DNA from: Promethearchaeota archaeon
GTDB taxonomy: Archaea; Asgardarchaeota; Lokiarchaeia; Sigyniarchaeales; SOKP01
Assembly (NCBI GenBank): GCA_030615145.1
Contig: JAUWZT010000043.1
Coordinates: 1-17,011 of the forward strand
DNA: 17,011 nucleotides
Direction: 5' to 3'
Under the pieces are notes generated by a model. The model had not been told where the DNA came from, did no database searches, and saw nothing but the letters and a program-made list of their open reading frames with translations. The translations under genes were made by a program, and so were the position numbers. This document shows, one piece after another, positions 7,411 through 14,443 of this stretch. How positions within the stretch are numbered: the first letter of the stretch is position 1; each line of letters starts with the position of its first letter.

Positions 7411-8367
7411 ATGCCTTTGGAACAAAATCACATTGAAAATTTTCTTAAGGATAATTCATATCCTAGATCTAAATCTGAGTTATTTAATCTTCTTAGAGAA
7501 AAAATTGAAGATTTATGTGAAATTTGTTCAAAAGATCGTATCCGAAATGTTCTCAACCCAATGTGTCATCATCGCTTTTTGCTTGCATTAAGAATCTTGA
7601 ATGGGTTAGGAGTTGAAGACCAACCTGAATTCTGTTATGGTGTTCACAAGGATATAGTTTTTCGAGATTTTAGGAATAAAACGGTAATATACAAGCCAAA
7701 CGATGCGTATTTGTATCTAATAGATTTTTTTGATGATTTCTTCCACGGGGATTATAGAAAGCTCACAAAATTCTTTGCCAAAAAAGACTTTAAAGAAGCT
7801 AATAAGATTTTTGACGATAGAATAAATAATAGAGATGAACATTTTCAATATCTATTAACCGATGATAATAACTTTATGGTATTCAAATACGAAGAGAAGA
7901 TTCATGTTGCGTTTATTAAGAAGAACTACGCTCTCTGCAACGCTAATCGAGAAAATATTAATGATTTAGAACTCTTATTTGGATTATGCAAACTATTCGC
8001 ACGAATTTATTTTCCAGAAGTAAAGTTAAAATTAATTCCAAACAACTGCGTAGAGATTAAAACTATTATTCCAAAAGAAACTCTCCTAAAAATTAGCACC
8101 ACAGAACCTACAGATGAAGACTCTAAACGAGATAAATATATATGGAATGTTTTCCCTAGTGAGCTTGATACGTTAAGTCAATTTAGTAAAGAAATAAACA
8201 TATATATAGATAAAAAGAAAAATTTGGTAATAAGATTACATATTGGTATAGAATCAGAGGGCATCCTCAATCAATCTAGACGCATTTTATTACGCTATCG
8301 AGATTTAAGATTAATATTTAATATTATTTTTCGTTTGTACAATGATTTCTATATACTACACATTTAA
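7411..8367 (+). CDS. Orphan protein with N-terminal Cys/His cluster
   Basis: I do not recognise this 318-residue protein. It is rich in Phe, Asn, Asp and Lys, and lacks membrane segments, a signal peptide, or repeats. Near the N-terminus, Cys36 and Cys39 (CEIC) with Cys52, His53 and His54 (CHH) could make a small metal site. The middle (about 85-190) mixes helices and strands and contains no nucleotide-binding motif. The C-terminus ends in a hydrophobic, basic helix (FNIIFRLYNDFYILHI). The ATG at 7411 is the only good start. It is followed after 50 nt by the HEAT/coiled-coil gene on the same strand, so the two may share a transcript. Base composition matches its neighbours, which gives no sign of recent transfer. 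Confidence 0.65.
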   Translation: MPLEQNHIENFLKDNSYPRSKSELFNLLREKIEDLCEICSKDRIRNVLNPMCHHRFLLALRILNGLGVEDQPEFCYGVHKDIVFRDFRNKTVIYKPNDAYLYLIDFFDDFFHGDYRKLTKFFAKKDFKEANKIFDDRINNRDEHFQYLLTDDNNFMVFKYEEKIHVAFIKKNYALCNANRENINDLELLFGLCKLFARIYFPEVKLKLIPNNCVEIKTIIPKETLLKISTTEPTDEDSKRDKYIWNVFPSELDTLSQFSKEINIYIDKKKNLVIRLHIGIESEGILNQSRRILLRYRDLRLIFNIIFRLYNDFYILHI

Positions 8368-8417
8368 TGTATAAAATTATATAGGTTAAAAAACAAAATA
8401 GTTATAAGTTGGTTAAA

Positions 8418-9635
8418 ATGAGCGAAAAAGACCAAAACAATCCCGAAATTACCAAGATAAAAGATTTTGTGAAAGATGGTAGAATAGACGATGCAGTCAA
8501 AATTATTGCACTCTATCTTGGAGATTCAACTGAAGAAAATTATATAGAAAGACTTGAAGATATAATCGAAATGCTATTATCGCTCCATGGTGGGCAAACC
8601 GTCTTAAGGTTTCTAATAGAGCAATTAGTTATTGACGTCCCATCTTTATTAGAAAATCTCTCGAAGCGCGATTCTATCTTAAGATATAGCTTTCTTTTGC
8701 TCTTGAAGACTATGTGTGAGCAAGAATGTTCTATTTTTCTTCCCTATAGTGAAGATTTATTAAGTTCTGAAGATCCAAATGTTAGAGAAGCCATTTTACA
8801 GCTTATAATATTTATGGCAGGAGGAGAAAAAGATATCGTGGACGAAGTGTTGATTGAAAAGATCGCTAGTACCTTAACTGATGAGAAAGATTTTGTAGTT
8901 GAGAAAGCAGTTCAAGCGTTGCAAGTTATAGGTAGAAATAATCCTTCCTCAGTCACCAAGGTAATTACTCATTATGTTAAAGAAAATCCCGAGAACGAAG
9001 AATTAAAAAAGGTTGTAGATATTGTGCTAAAATCAATCGTTACAGTTGAGAAAATCGATGAACTAGTTGAAGAGAGTGAGAAAAAGGAAATTACAGATAA
9101 GGAATTAATAGAAAAAGAAGAGGCAGAAATTATCGATAAGGAACTCGAATTAAAAAAGAAAGAAATAGAAATCAAGAAAAAAAAGTTAGAATTGGAAGAG
9201 AAGGAAAAAGAAATAGAAAAGAAAATTATTCTAGAAAAAGAAAAAACACTAAAATTAAAAGAAGAAATTATTGAACAAGAGAGTAAAGAACAACTTGATA
9301 TTGAAACAGATGAAATCCCCAAAAAAATAAAAAAGCAATTAAAGAAAGAAGAATCTGAAATTCTCGATAAAGAAATCCTTCTAAAAAAGAAAGATTTGGA
9401 AATTAAAAAGAAAAAACTAGAATTAGAATTTAAAGAACGCGAGATAGAAGAGTTGGCTATAATCGAGAAAGAGAAAACCTTGAAGCTTAAAGAAGAACTA
9501 ATAGAAAAAGAAAGTGAATTGAATTTCGTAGAAATCGAATTACAGCAAAAGAAAATCGAAGAGAAAGAGAGGAAAATTTTAAAAGGCGAATTGGAAAGAG
9601 CGGAGGACTTTGAAAAAGAGCATGACGAAGGCTAA
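8418..9635 (+). CDS. HEAT/ARM-like helical-repeat protein with long Lys/Glu coiled coil
   Basis: This is a 405-residue soluble protein with two halves. Residues about 10-205 are paired helices of the HEAT/ARM type; segments such as SSEDPNVREAILQLIIFMAG and DEKDFVVEKAVQALQVIGR have the typical D-x-x-V-R/E-x-A-x-x-x-L spacing. Residues about 210-400 are a continuous Lys/Glu-rich helix with Leu/Ile pairs recurring every seven residues, a clear coiled coil. A segment of about 55 residues occurs twice at a 77-residue spacing with about three quarters identity. No catalytic motif is present. A TTG at 8409 is in frame; I prefer the ATG at 8418. HEAT repeats usually bind proteins and the coiled coil would oligomerise, so a scaffold or adaptor is likely, with no partner identified. 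The gene converges on the next one with a 23-nt gap. Confidence 0.75.
   Translation: MSEKDQNNPEITKIKDFVKDGRIDDAVKIIALYLGDSTEENYIERLEDIIEMLLSLHGGQTVLRFLIEQLVIDVPSLLENLSKRDSILRYSFLLLLKTMCEQECSIFLPYSEDLLSSEDPNVREAILQLIIFMAGGEKDIVDEVLIEKIASTLTDEKDFVVEKAVQALQVIGRNNPSSVTKVITHYVKENPENEELKKVVDIVLKSIVTVEKIDELVEESEKKEITDKELIEKEEAEIIDKELELKKKEIEIKKKKLELEEKEKEIEKKIILEKEKTLKLKEEIIEQESKEQLDIETDEIPKKIKKQLKKEESEILDKEILLKKKDLEIKKKKLELEFKEREIEELAIIEKEKTLKLKEELIEKESELNFVEIELQQKKIEEKERKILKGELERAEDFEKEHDEG
9120..9515 (+). repeat. Internal 231-bp (77-residue) repeat within the coiled-coil half
   Basis: The segment starting at 9120 (EAEIIDKE...) recurs from 9351 (ESEILDKE...). Over about 55 residues roughly 41 are identical, including the shared block KEKTLKLKEE. 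The copies are diverged at the DNA level, so the duplication is older than the 66-bp repeat at 1821-1952. Confidence 0.75.
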
Positions 9636-9658
9636 ATTTTTTAAACATCTACTAATTT

Positions 9659-10702
9659 CTATTCTTCTTCTTCGTCCTCATCAACCGCATCAAAATTAAT
9701 GCTTGAACTTGGTTTATTCTCGATTGGCGCTACATATAATCTTTTCACAATTGCTCTTATAGTTTCTATTTTTAAGCTATCAGGTGGTAAACCTTTTTGG
9801 ATGTCCTTTGCGAGCTGGTAAGCAAGTTCTATATATTGTAAATCTTCGAGAAATTCTACGATTTGTATCTTATAATCGTTATCGACGATCCCAGATCCAT
9901 ATTCCAACATTTTCTCTTTCAAAAGAATATCAATTTTTTCAGTTCTCTCAATGTAGCGTATTTTTTTAACTAATTGGTTGAAGGAATTGAAAATATTGTA
10001 GAGTTCCGAACGGGGATAGTCGTCTATATTTTTTAAAATGTAAAATATAAAAAGTTCTGCTTTCTCATAACGTTTGATTTTTAAACTTATTTCTAACAGT
10101 TCGAGAAGTGCTTGTTCGTAAAGAAATTTACTTTCGATATTTGGAACGATTTTATCAAAAATCCAATCAATGAGGTTTGGTTGATTAAATCTTTCAGCAA
10201 CATCAATTAGGAGCTTAATTACAGCAAAATAAAGCTTAGCATTTTCTGTTTTGGTGGCTGTTAGAAACGAAACTAACGCATATTTGATTCTTCCCATAGC
10301 ATCTTCCAAGTTAATAGGAGTTTCGGCGAATTTATAAAATGCAGATTCTAAGATGGGTTGGATTTTGTCTTGATTTTTAAAATCGTAAACAAAATATTCG
10401 CCCCAATTTGGACCAACTTTTTCAACTCCTTTTTTCTCTACTTTTTTAACTTGAACCAGTTTGGGAGTTCTCGGTTTACGCTCTTTAACTTTTTCTAACT
10501 GAACTTTTGCTTCTTCTTCAGATAAAAATTCAAGAACAATTTTGTTTTTCTCATTTGGAACAATGATTTTAAAGAAAGTTTCTTCATCTTCGTTAAATAG
10601 AGCTTCCCTTAATTCTTTTGGAAATGTTATACCTGTTTTAGTTTTTTTTATAATGTCCTCAAAAAAAAAATCGTTGTTAGGTTTCTTCTCTTCTTGTGTC
10701 AT
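9659..10702 (-). CDS. Protein with AbrB-like N-terminal hairpin and helical-repeat body
   Basis: The 347-residue protein begins with a segment (about 22-60) that contains TGITFPKELREAL followed by two strands. This resembles the AbrB/SpoVT swapped-hairpin DNA- or protein-binding fold, though the match is by eye. A basic linker (about 63-95, KxxKKVEKKGVEK) follows. Residues about 105-325 are amphipathic helices arranged in pairs, like TPR or other solenoid repeats, and contain no catalytic motif. The last dozen residues are acidic (DEDEEEE). It is soluble and lacks cysteine clusters. The ATG at 10702 has an A/T box 15-28 nt upstream. It could be a regulator with a protein-interaction body, or the hairpin may serve only for dimerisation. 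I cannot name the family. Confidence 0.65.
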   Translation of the reverse strand: MTQEEKKPNNDFFFEDIIKKTKTGITFPKELREALFNEDEETFFKIIVPNEKNKIVLEFLSEEEAKVQLEKVKERKPRTPKLVQVKKVEKKGVEKVGPNWGEYFVYDFKNQDKIQPILESAFYKFAETPINLEDAMGRIKYALVSFLTATKTENAKLYFAVIKLLIDVAERFNQPNLIDWIFDKIVPNIESKFLYEQALLELLEISLKIKRYEKAELFIFYILKNIDDYPRSELYNIFNSFNQLVKKIRYIERTEKIDILLKEKMLEYGSGIVDNDYKIQIVEFLEDLQYIELAYQLAKDIQKGLPPDSLKIETIRAIVKRLYVAPIENKPSSSINFDAVDEDEEEE

Positions 10703-10716
10703 ATTTATTCTTAGGC

Positions 10717-10730
10717 AATATAATTTTTTT
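10717..10730 (-). promoter_or_regulatory. Putative TATA box of the AbrB-like/helical-repeat gene
   Basis: AAAAAAATTATATT on the minus strand lies 15-28 nt before the ATG at 10702, again at the spacing of a leaderless archaeal message. Confidence 0.4.
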
Positions 10731-10767
10731 AATTATATGTTGTAATACTGATTAAATTTGTTAAATG

Positions 10768-10779
10768 TTTGTATACAAA
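10768..10779. promoter_or_regulatory. 12-bp perfect palindrome upstream of the AbrB-like gene
   Basis: TTTGTATACAAA is self-complementary and lies about 66 nt before the start at 10702, upstream of its putative TATA box. It overlaps a run of A residues (10777-10782) that would read as T6 downstream of the 10816 gene, so part of it may belong to that gene's terminator. Confidence 0.35.
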
Positions 10780-10815
10780 AAATGTAGATGAGAGCTAAAT
10801 TAGTTTCAAACGGTT

Positions 10816-11409
10816 TTACCCTGTTGTATTTACGAGTTCTACGCCTCTAACATCGTAATTTTTATCTATGAAACAAAGAATCGCATGTCCTTTATGGGTA
10901 TAGACAAGAGGTACCGGATATGATTCAGAGTTCTCAATAAAGCTTCTTTTAACTGTAATAGGGAGTACTGTATTACATACCATGCATGGTACAATAATTT
11001 CATTGACCAAATCGAATGAATTAAAGCTTTTAATTATTTTATTAATTTCTTCTTTAAATGGATTGAACACTGTCGTAGAAAAATTCCCATATTTAATGTA
11101 GGAATCGATATCATATGTCTCGTTAAAAACTTTTGAAACTTGTTCTATTAAGGCTTCTAACAATTGAAATTGAATCTCTGTATTAGAACCCGTCGTATAT
11201 ATTAAATTTTTTAACCGTATATGGACAATTTTCATATTTCCTCTAGACATATGAAAGAAAATATTACTTACAGGATTCTGTTTAACAACATTTAAGTCTA
11301 AGATATAACTTTTTAACGATCTTGGAGGTTTCCACTCAAATATAGTAAATTCATCTGTACTGATGTTTACGAACTCGAGATTTTGCAATATTTTCGTATA
11401 GTCTACCAT
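10816..11409 (-). CDS. Small alpha/beta protein with possible Cys2/His2 metal site
   Basis: This 197-residue protein (counting from the ATG at 11409; an in-frame TTG lies at 11418) has an N-terminal half of strands followed by a helix (FQLLEALIEQVSKVFNE), somewhat like longin or roadblock folds, but not a secure match. The C-terminal third has CMVC (Cys142, Cys145), then HKGH (His172, His175), with Cys179 close by, which could bind zinc. The closing segment (YTHKGHAILCFIDKNYDVRGVE) resembles a conserved tail I associate with uncharacterised archaeal proteins. No signal peptide or membrane segment is seen. It is transcribed away from the hydrolase gene, and lies about 113 nt upstream of the AbrB-like gene on the same strand, so the two may be functionally linked. 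Function unknown. Confidence 0.7.
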   Translation of the reverse strand: MVDYTKILQNLEFVNISTDEFTIFEWKPPRSLKSYILDLNVVKQNPVSNIFFHMSRGNMKIVHIRLKNLIYTTGSNTEIQFQLLEALIEQVSKVFNETYDIDSYIKYGNFSTTVFNPFKEEINKIIKSFNSFDLVNEIIVPCMVCNTVLPITVKRSFIENSESYPVPLVYTHKGHAILCFIDKNYDVRGVELVNTTG

Positions 11410-11427
11410 TAAAACCAACTATTTTTC

Positions 11428-11439
11428 TTTTATTTTAAT
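11428..11439 (-). promoter_or_regulatory. Putative TATA box of the Cys2/His2 protein gene
   Basis: ATTAAAATAAAA on the minus strand lies 19-30 nt before the ATG at 11409. This spacing supports the ATG over the TTG at 11418. Confidence 0.4.
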
Positions 11440-11535
11440 ACTATTTACTATTTTTTCGATAGAAATTAACTCGATTTGATTAAATAATTATTATTTATAT
11501 TATAAACCATACCTTATTATATTGATTTAAAGTAT

Positions 11536-11548
11536 TTGTATATTACAA
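11536..11548. promoter_or_regulatory. Inverted repeat TTGTA-N3-TACAA in the divergent promoter region
   Basis: It has five-base arms around a TAT spacer, about midway between the two divergent genes. It shares the TTGTA/TACAA half-sites with the stronger palindrome at 11613-11628, so it may be a second operator. It is short enough to be chance. Confidence 0.3.
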
Positions 11549-11612
11549 GTAGAGAATGTTATAGAAGAAATTAAAAAAACTCTTTTTTTTTTATTAATCT
11601 TTATTATATTTT

Positions 11613-11628
11613 TTGTAATACATTACAA
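11613..11628. promoter_or_regulatory. 16-bp palindromic candidate operator upstream of the alpha/beta hydrolase gene
   Basis: TTGTAATACATTACAA has perfect seven-base arms around a two-base spacer. A further direct ATTACA copy lies at 11630-11635. It ends just before the putative TATA box at 11640-11648, the position where archaeal regulators commonly bind to block or recruit the transcription machinery. The regulator is unknown. Confidence 0.45.
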
Positions 11629-11639
11629 TATTACATTAG

Positions 11640-11648
11640 TTATAAAAA
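11640..11648 (+). promoter_or_regulatory. Putative TATA box of the alpha/beta hydrolase gene
   Basis: TTATAAAAA lies 19-27 nt before the ATG at 11667, as expected for a leaderless archaeal transcript. The palindrome at 11613-11628 adjoins it upstream. Confidence 0.45.
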
Positions 11649-11666
11649 AAGTTGATTTTTTAAAGT

Positions 11667-12497
11667 ATGAGCTTTGCTAATATTAATGGCTTGAAATTAT
11701 CATACCGTATTTACGGAGCTGGTTTTCCTGTAATCTTTATACATGGTTATGGCGCAAAAAAAGAAATATGGAAACCTCAAGTAGTAGATATTAGTAAAAA
11801 ATTCCAAACTATTACATTTGATCTTCGAGGAACTGGAGAATCTGACCGCCCTAATATTCCATATACTATGAAAATGCTAGCTGAAGATGTGAAGGGCTTA
11901 ATGGACTTTATTGGTGTTGAAAAAGTTCATTTAATAGGTCGCTCCTTTGGTGGAATGATTGCTCAACACTTTGTGCTACAATACCCCGAAAAAGTCGAAA
12001 AATTAGTGTTGATCGCTACTAATTTCGGACGAACTGACCCCGATTGGGTCGAGATTCCTAAAAAAGGGCGCCTTGAAGAGATTGAGATGATTAAACACAA
12101 TCCACTAAAAGCTTTTAAGCAAAAATCGCGTTGGGTTTTCCACATAAAGTTCAGAAAAGAAATGGAAGCTAATCCAGGCAAAAGATTTTTTGACATTTTT
12201 TCTATGGAAGATTTAGTTCGGGAAAGTACAATTAATCCATCAAGGCCTCAAGATATAATTAATCAAGCTGAAGCTATGAAAACACATTATACTCTAGAAA
12301 GATTACATGAAATTAAAAATGAAACGCTTCTGATAGCAGCGTCCCATGATCGGCAAACTCCCGTTTCAGTCATGGCTGAAATGCATAAAAGAATCCCTAA
12401 CAGCGAATTAAGAGTTATAAATGAAGCAGGTCATTTTATGACGCTTTCAAGAGCGTCGGAAGTTAACGATATAATTCTAAACTTTTTAAAAAATTAA
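11667..12497 (+). CDS. Alpha/beta-fold hydrolase
   Basis: This 276-residue single-domain serine hydrolase is the usual length for the family. The nucleophile elbow is GRSFGG (Ser93), the oxyanion-hole segment is HGYGAKKEIW (26-35), and the acid and base are Asp228 (SHDRQTP) and His256 (EAGHFMT). The DLRGTGESDRP block (52-62) is typical of esterases, haloperoxidase-like and C-C hydrolase-like members. The substrate cannot be deduced; an ester or small carboxylic derivative is likely. There is no signal peptide, so it acts in the cytoplasm. Its promoter region, shared divergently with the 10816 gene, holds the palindromes. The acyl-CoA synthetase follows on the same strand after 123 nt, so a joint catabolic role is possible. 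Confidence 0.92.
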   Translation: MSFANINGLKLSYRIYGAGFPVIFIHGYGAKKEIWKPQVVDISKKFQTITFDLRGTGESDRPNIPYTMKMLAEDVKGLMDFIGVEKVHLIGRSFGGMIAQHFVLQYPEKVEKLVLIATNFGRTDPDWVEIPKKGRLEEIEMIKHNPLKAFKQKSRWVFHIKFRKEMEANPGKRFFDIFSMEDLVRESTINPSRPQDIINQAEAMKTHYTLERLHEIKNETLLIAASHDRQTPVSVMAEMHKRIPNSELRVINEAGHFMTLSRASEVNDIILNFLKN

Positions 12498-12620
12498 TAT
12501 TTCTTAATTATTCTAATTATTTTTAAAGATTTTTCTTCCACGTTAAACAAATAGATTTTTATATCCTTAGAATAAAAATGTTTATTATACAATTCTACTA
12601 ATATTAAATTTGTGTTTAAA

Positions 12621-14315
12621 ATGAAGGATTATTCTGATTGGGAACCGATTTACGATTATGAAAATGAATCTCCGTATCTTGAAAGTCACGATCGTCCATG
12701 GTTACAATTTAGGGAGCCAACTATCCCAAAGTCGATCAAATTTGACCCTATACCGGTTCACGAATTTATTAAATTAGCAGCTAAAAAATTTCCTAATAAT
12801 GTATGTGTTTATCACAAAGCAACTGATAAAAAATACACATATCGCGAATTAAATTATATTTCTGACAGATTAGCGAACGCTTTGGTACAATTAGGTGTCA
12901 AGAAGGGAGATCAAGTTGGGATTATGACAGGAAATTGTCCTGAATTTTTATTTTGCGTCCTGGGTATAATGGAAACGGGAGCTATAGTAGTTCCAATCAA
13001 TCCATTACTTAAAGAAAGCGACGTAGCTCACATTATTAAAGAATCTGGAAATATGAATACGGTATTTGTACATAAAGCGAACTTTAGAACGATAAAAAAA
13101 GTTCACAAGAAAATAAAATTAGAAAATATAATATTACTACAAGCTGAAGCAGCTAAAGAAGGTACTATAACTTTTGAGGAATTTATAGAAGATGTAGCCC
13201 CAATCCAACCAGATATAGAAATTGATCCTTCAAACGATCTAGCAGCTTTATTGTTTACTGGGGGTACTACTGGATTACCAAAAGGGGTAATGTTAACTCA
13301 TACTAATTTTGTTTCTTGCGCACTTTCAACTCTGTTAATGGCAGGAGAAACTGAAGAAAATGAAAGCGCTTTTGGTAAAACTGTTAATTTGTCAGTTATA
13401 CCTTTATGTCATTCTTTTGGTTTTCTAGTTTTGATAGCTGCTTCTTTTGGAGCGGCTATGCTTGTAATGTTTCCCTCTTTCAACGCCTCTGTAATTCTAG
13501 AAGCAATTGAATATTATCGAGTTACTAATTATATTGGCGTTCCTATTATGTTTCAAATGTTAATTAACTCCCCTGATTTTACAGAGCGAGATCTTTCCAG
13601 CCTCGAAGAAGCAAACTCTGGTTCGGCGGCATTGGCCCCTGAGTTGGCTAAAAAATGGGAAAAAATTGTTGGTATTAAAGTAGGTCAAGGTTTTGGCTTA
13701 ACTGAAACATCACCAATTACGCATTTGGCAGCTAAGTGGATGCCTGAAATTCGATCAGAGAGCATAGGCGTACCCATCATTGATACAGATTCTAAAATTG
13801 TTAATCCCGAAACCTTAGAAGAACTTAAACCGAACGAGATTGGAGAATTATTAATAAAAGGACCTCAAGTAATGAAGGGATACTGGAAAAGCCCCGAGGA
13901 AACGAATAAAACTATAATAGATGGCTGGTTAAAGACAGGAGACCTCGCAAGAATGGATGAACAAGGATATTTCTATATTGAAGGTCGTACTAAAGATATA
14001 ATTAAATATAAAGGATACAAAGTAATGCCTCGAGAAGTCGAAGAAAAATTATACGAACACCCAGCTATTTTAGAAGCTGGCGTTGTATCCGCTCCTGATC
14101 CAAACATCGGCGAAACAATTAAAGCTTATGTGGTGTTAAAACCAGAATACAAAGATGGAAAAGTTACTGAACGCGAAATATTTGAATGGGCCAAAGAACG
14201 GTTAGCTGGATATAAGTATCCTCGTAAAATTGAGTTTATAAATGTTTTACCAAGAACTACTGTAGGAAAAATATTTAGAAGAAAATTGAGAGAAAGAGCG
14301 TTCAAAGAAAGTTAA
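12621..14315 (+). CDS. AMP-forming acyl-CoA synthetase (long/medium-chain fatty acid--CoA ligase family)
   Basis: This 564-residue member of the ANL adenylate-forming family is complete. The P-loop-like A3 motif is TGGTTGLPKG (from Thr213), A5 is GFGLTETSP (Thr361, Glu362), A7 is KTGDLA (Asp441), the hinge is EGRTKDIIKYKGYKV, and the catalytic lysine near the end is Lys550 in TVGKIFRRK. It activates a carboxylic acid with ATP to an acyl-adenylate, then to acyl-CoA, releasing AMP and pyrophosphate. Chain length is not readable. I chose the ATG at 12621; an in-frame GTG at 12612 is the alternative. No membrane segment is evident. It sits between an alpha/beta hydrolase and an amidase, which could supply the acid. 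Activation of fatty or aromatic acids are both open. Confidence 0.93.
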   Translation: MKDYSDWEPIYDYENESPYLESHDRPWLQFREPTIPKSIKFDPIPVHEFIKLAAKKFPNNVCVYHKATDKKYTYRELNYISDRLANALVQLGVKKGDQVGIMTGNCPEFLFCVLGIMETGAIVVPINPLLKESDVAHIIKESGNMNTVFVHKANFRTIKKVHKKIKLENIILLQAEAAKEGTITFEEFIEDVAPIQPDIEIDPSNDLAALLFTGGTTGLPKGVMLTHTNFVSCALSTLLMAGETEENESAFGKTVNLSVIPLCHSFGFLVLIAASFGAAMLVMFPSFNASVILEAIEYYRVTNYIGVPIMFQMLINSPDFTERDLSSLEEANSGSAALAPELAKKWEKIVGIKVGQGFGLTETSPITHLAAKWMPEIRSESIGVPIIDTDSKIVNPETLEELKPNEIGELLIKGPQVMKGYWKSPEETNKTIIDGWLKTGDLARMDEQGYFYIEGRTKDIIKYKGYKVMPREVEEKLYEHPAILEAGVVSAPDPNIGETIKAYVVLKPEYKDGKVTEREIFEWAKERLAGYKYPRKIEFINVLPRTTVGKIFRRKLRERAFKES

Positions 14316-14348
14316 GATAAAAGAAATATTTTAAATCATTAATTAAAC

Positions 14349-14355
14349 TTTTTTT
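14349..14355 (+). terminator. T7 run after the acyl-CoA synthetase gene
   Basis: Seven T residues lie about 35 nt after the TAA at 14313-14315, in the 128-nt gap before the amidase. The remainder of the gap is AT-rich and has no clear hairpin. Confidence 0.4.
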
Positions 14356-14443
14356 AACTTAAATTCGTCAATAATTTATGTTTTAAATATAATGTTAGCA
14401 TCATTTGATTTAATAACTTAAAGTAAATTATTAGGCGAAAAAA

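Noticed and set aside
8972..9322. Long serine-rich open frame on the minus strand
   Set aside because: It is the reverse complement of the Lys/Glu codons of the coiled coil (TTC/TCT from GAA/AGA), so its openness and composition are explained by the real gene.
11569..11592. A-run followed by T-run as a hairpin terminator or attenuator
   Set aside because: The A and T runs could pair weakly, but they lie between divergent genes far from any stop codon and look like simple AT-rich promoter DNA.
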